Source of the DNA: UBA9715 sp045629845
Lineage (GTDB): Bacteria; Actinomycetota; Coriobacteriia; Coriobacteriales; Eggerthellaceae
Length of the DNA: 5,045 nucleotides
Reading direction: 5' to 3'
NCBI GenBank assembly: GCA_045629845.1
Contig: JAZQRZ010000023.1
Span: 1 to 5,045 of the forward strand
Shown here one piece after another: positions 2,952 through 5,045 of the stretch. Position numbers and translations under genes: made by a program. The notes beneath the pieces were generated by a model, which saw nothing but the letters and a program-made list of their open reading frames with translations, ran no database searches and had not been told where the DNA came from. Positions within the stretch are counted from its first letter, which is position 1, and every line of letters begins with the position of its first letter.

Positions 2952-5045
2952 CTACAGACCAACCTCGGTACGGTTGATTACGTCATCCTGCATGTTCTTC
3001 CACAGCTCGACGAAGTAAGCACTAAAGCCCGCAATACGCACAACCAGGTCCTTGTGCTCTTCAGGATGAACCTGAGCATCACGCAACTCATCGGCACTCA
3101 CAATGTTCAGCTGCAATTCCATGCCACCCATGTCGAAGTAGGTCGCCATCAGCTGCTGCAGCTTCTTGGCACCAGGACCTTCAAGCGAACGCGGATGGAA
3201 CTTCATGTTAAGCAAGGTACCATTCGAGAAACGTTTATGATTAATCTTGCTGCATGATTCCAGAATGCCCACTGGGCCGCTTGTGTCCATGCACTGAACA
3301 GGTGAAATACCATCAGAGAACGGATCACCCGAGTGTCTGCCATCGGGAGTTGCCCACGAAATCAGGCCGAACAAAACATGGGTTGCTACCGGGTACATAC
3401 CAGGCGCAAACTTGTTGCCACGCGGACCATCAGCAGCCTCGACGCAGTCGGCGTAATAGTTCGAAACCCACTCGGCAAGCTCGTCGGTGTATTCAAGGTC
3501 GTTACCGAAGTGCGGAGTCTCGGCGCGAATCTGTGCACGCAGCTGCTCATAGCCTTCCCAGTTAGCCTTCACAGCGTCATACATCTCGCGAGCCGTGCAC
3601 AGCTTCTTATCGAACACGAAGTACTTGATGGCAGCAAGACCATCGACAAAGGTGCCCAAACCAACAGCGGCCGTACCAGTCGAGTTGTACTTCGCACCGC
3701 CCCACATGACGTCCTTAGCGCTTTCCATACAGCCATCCATAGTTGCCGAAGCAATAGGAATAGGCATGTTTTCGGCACCCACATATTCATGAATATTGGT
3801 GAAGGCAACCTGCCAGTCCACGAAGCACTTAATCTGCTGAGCAACGGCATCCTTGAACTCATCGAAGGATTCCATGTCATACAGGAAGCCTGTCTGAGGG
3901 CCTGTCGGCTTAGCTTCGGAGCCATCCTGATTCGGCTTCATTGAAGCACCGTTATTCATAGCCAACAGCAACGTATTCGGCAGCAGCCAGAACGATTCTT
4001 GGCCAGGACCACCGCATGCCGGCCATTCATCGCCGCAGCCAGCAGGCTCGACGCAGCCAATCAAGCAGTAGTTACGCGCGCTTTCAAGGCTTAAACCGCG
4101 GCCCTGAAGTGCAGGAATAATAACCTCGTCGTTTTCAAACGTCGGCACGCCACCACAACGCTTGGTCGTAGCAAGGCCAGCTTCCCACAGCTCGGCCGGC
4201 GTATTCTTGTGAATACGCAGCGACATCGGCGGATCGTGCAACACCAGACGACCTGCCGACTGCAGGAACAGATACGTCACTGGATTCGAAGCATCTTCAC
4301 CTGTTTGCGGGTCAACGCCACCCAGCGTCATCAGCTGGCCGCTGGTGTAGCCACCAACCGCAAGCGTTACGCGCGGCGACGAAACCTTATTCATTTCGGA
4401 AACCTTCAGACAGAAAGCATCGACCCATTCCTGAGCGCGCTCGGGCGTTAGGCGACCGCCTTCGATACCTTCCTCGTAGAAAGAACCCAGATACTGATCA
4501 GCACGACCAATGGTCAAACCATGCAAGTTGCCGTCCAGGGCCAAGCCAATCTGATACAGGAACAAGCACTGAATTGCCTGTTCGAAGGTGACGCAGGGGT
4601 TTTCCATAATCCACTCAAGGTTGGCTGCCATGGTTTCCAGCTCGGCCTTGCGCTCGGGATCGGAGCATTCTTCAGCCTGACGGCGGCACTCGGCACCATA
4701 GCGCTTCGACAGCGTAATCATGCCGTCGCAAACCAGCGTAATGGCCTTGTAGAACTGCCAATCCTTTGCAGTTGTGCCGTACATCTTGCCGTCGATTTCA
4801 CCCATCTTGGCCTGGGCCTCAGCACGAATAGCACCAAAACCCTTGTTGATGGCCTTGGCATAGTTGGCGCAGAAATGGCCAACGGGCGTTGTGGCGCAGC
4901 CCTTGTCACCAAAAGTCACCACGTTGTTGCCCAAAATTTCATGGAAGCCATCGGAAAGCGCTGCATCCATCATGGCAGACAGGTCGTTGCCCGTCCAAAA
5001 CTCTTCTTCAGACAGAACGTAAGCAGCATCCTCTTCGTCCATCAG
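2952..5045 (-). CDS. Glycyl radical enzyme (pyruvate formate-lyase superfamily, dehydratase/lyase-like), N-terminus outside window
   Basis: 697 codons to a TAG at 2954-2952; the Met at 5042 is internal because the frame is open to the edge. Family members are about 780-850 residues, so roughly 100-150 are missing. Numbering from that Met: EFWTGNDLSAM (15-25); VGHFCANY (54-61), whose His56 lies 274 residues before the thiyl Cys, as I recall for HypD His160; GNLHGLTIGRADQYL (171-185); the active-site loop GCVEP (329-333), with thiyl Cys330 and general-base Glu332; TPDGRHSGDPFSDGISP (565-581); and the C-terminal VVRIAGFSAYFVEL (667-680), with radical-bearing Gly672. Cys-x-Glu places it with choline lyase, glycerol/diol and hydroxyproline dehydratases rather than true PFL (adjacent Cys-Cys). 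The substrate is not assignable: the loop after Cys330 is unusual and cysteine-rich. It is cytoplasmic and oxygen-sensitive, and needs a radical-SAM activase that is not in this window. It is followed by a hairpin and a small membrane protein gene. Confidence 0.95.
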   Translation of the reverse strand: MMDEEDAAYVLSEEEFWTGNDLSAMMDAALSDGFHEILGNNVVTFGDKGCATTPVGHFCANYAKAINKGFGAIRAEAQAKMGEIDGKMYGTTAKDWQFYKAITLVCDGMITLSKRYGAECRRQAEECSDPERKAELETMAANLEWIMENPCVTFEQAIQCLFLYQIGLALDGNLHGLTIGRADQYLGSFYEEGIEGGRLTPERAQEWVDAFCLKVSEMNKVSSPRVTLAVGGYTSGQLMTLGGVDPQTGEDASNPVTYLFLQSAGRLVLHDPPMSLRIHKNTPAELWEAGLATTKRCGGVPTFENDEVIIPALQGRGLSLESARNYCLIGCVEPAGCGDEWPACGGPGQESFWLLPNTLLLAMNNGASMKPNQDGSEAKPTGPQTGFLYDMESFDEFKDAVAQQIKCFVDWQVAFTNIHEYVGAENMPIPIASATMDGCMESAKDVMWGGAKYNSTGTAAVGLGTFVDGLAAIKYFVFDKKLCTAREMYDAVKANWEGYEQLRAQIRAETPHFGNDLEYTDELAEWVSNYYADCVEAADGPRGNKFAPGMYPVATHVLFGLISWATPDGRHSGDPFSDGISPVQCMDTSGPVGILESCSKINHKRFSNGTLLNMKFHPRSLEGPGAKKLQQLMATYFDMGGMELQLNIVSADELRDAQVHPEEHKDLVVRIAGFSAYFVELWKNMQDDVINRTEVGL

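Noticed and set aside
3333..3944. 203-codon plus-strand open frame
   Set aside because: Antisense to the glycyl radical enzyme core, whose motifs are unambiguous; it has no family features or ribosome binding site.

Overview
The window reads as ordinary bacterial chromosome. All recognisable genes are on the minus strand, transcribed from right to left. The best guess for the host is an anaerobic actinobacterium of the Coriobacteriia (Eggerthellaceae-like). This rests on the oxygen-sensitive glycyl radical enzyme, moderately GC-rich and Glu/Ala-rich coding, and the remembered look of the leftmost protein around its membrane segment (Trp/Tyr/Asp-rich stretch followed by QGEW). It is not proven by any marker gene here.

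Layout from right to left, in the direction of transcription. (1) 5045-2952: the C-terminal ~697 codons of a glycyl radical enzyme (pyruvate formate-lyase superfamily), whose N-terminus lies outside the window. The thiyl Cys, the Cys-x-Glu motif of the dehydratase/lyase branch and the C-terminal glycyl-radical loop are all visible. The substrate cannot be named. (2) 2938-2896: a perfect 10-bp GC-rich stem-loop directly after its stop. (3) 2880-2668: a small one-pass membrane protein with a very acidic tail, probably in the same transcript. (4) 2667-2406: a 262-bp spacer with several inverted repeats and the likely promoter and ribosome binding site of the next gene. (5) 2405-1518: a complete pyridoxal/pyridoxamine kinase gene (vitamin B6 salvage), followed by a perfect 16-bp-stem terminator at 1467-1434. 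(6) 1433-1125: non-coding, with a 32-bp tandem duplication and a good -10 box. (7) 1124-1: the first 374 codons of an unrecognised membrane protein with a long, charged, repeat-bearing cytoplasmic part and one transmembrane helix. It runs off the left edge with no stop, so a simple closed-ORF listing misses it.

How they work together: the glycyl radical enzyme and the small membrane protein look like a two-gene unit. The B6 kinase appears to have its own promoter and terminator, and the leftmost gene its own promoter. No mobile element, CRISPR array, tRNA or rRNA was seen. The most open questions are the substrate of the glycyl radical enzyme, with its cysteine-rich active-site loop, and the role of the small acidic-tailed membrane protein behind the conserved-looking hairpin.
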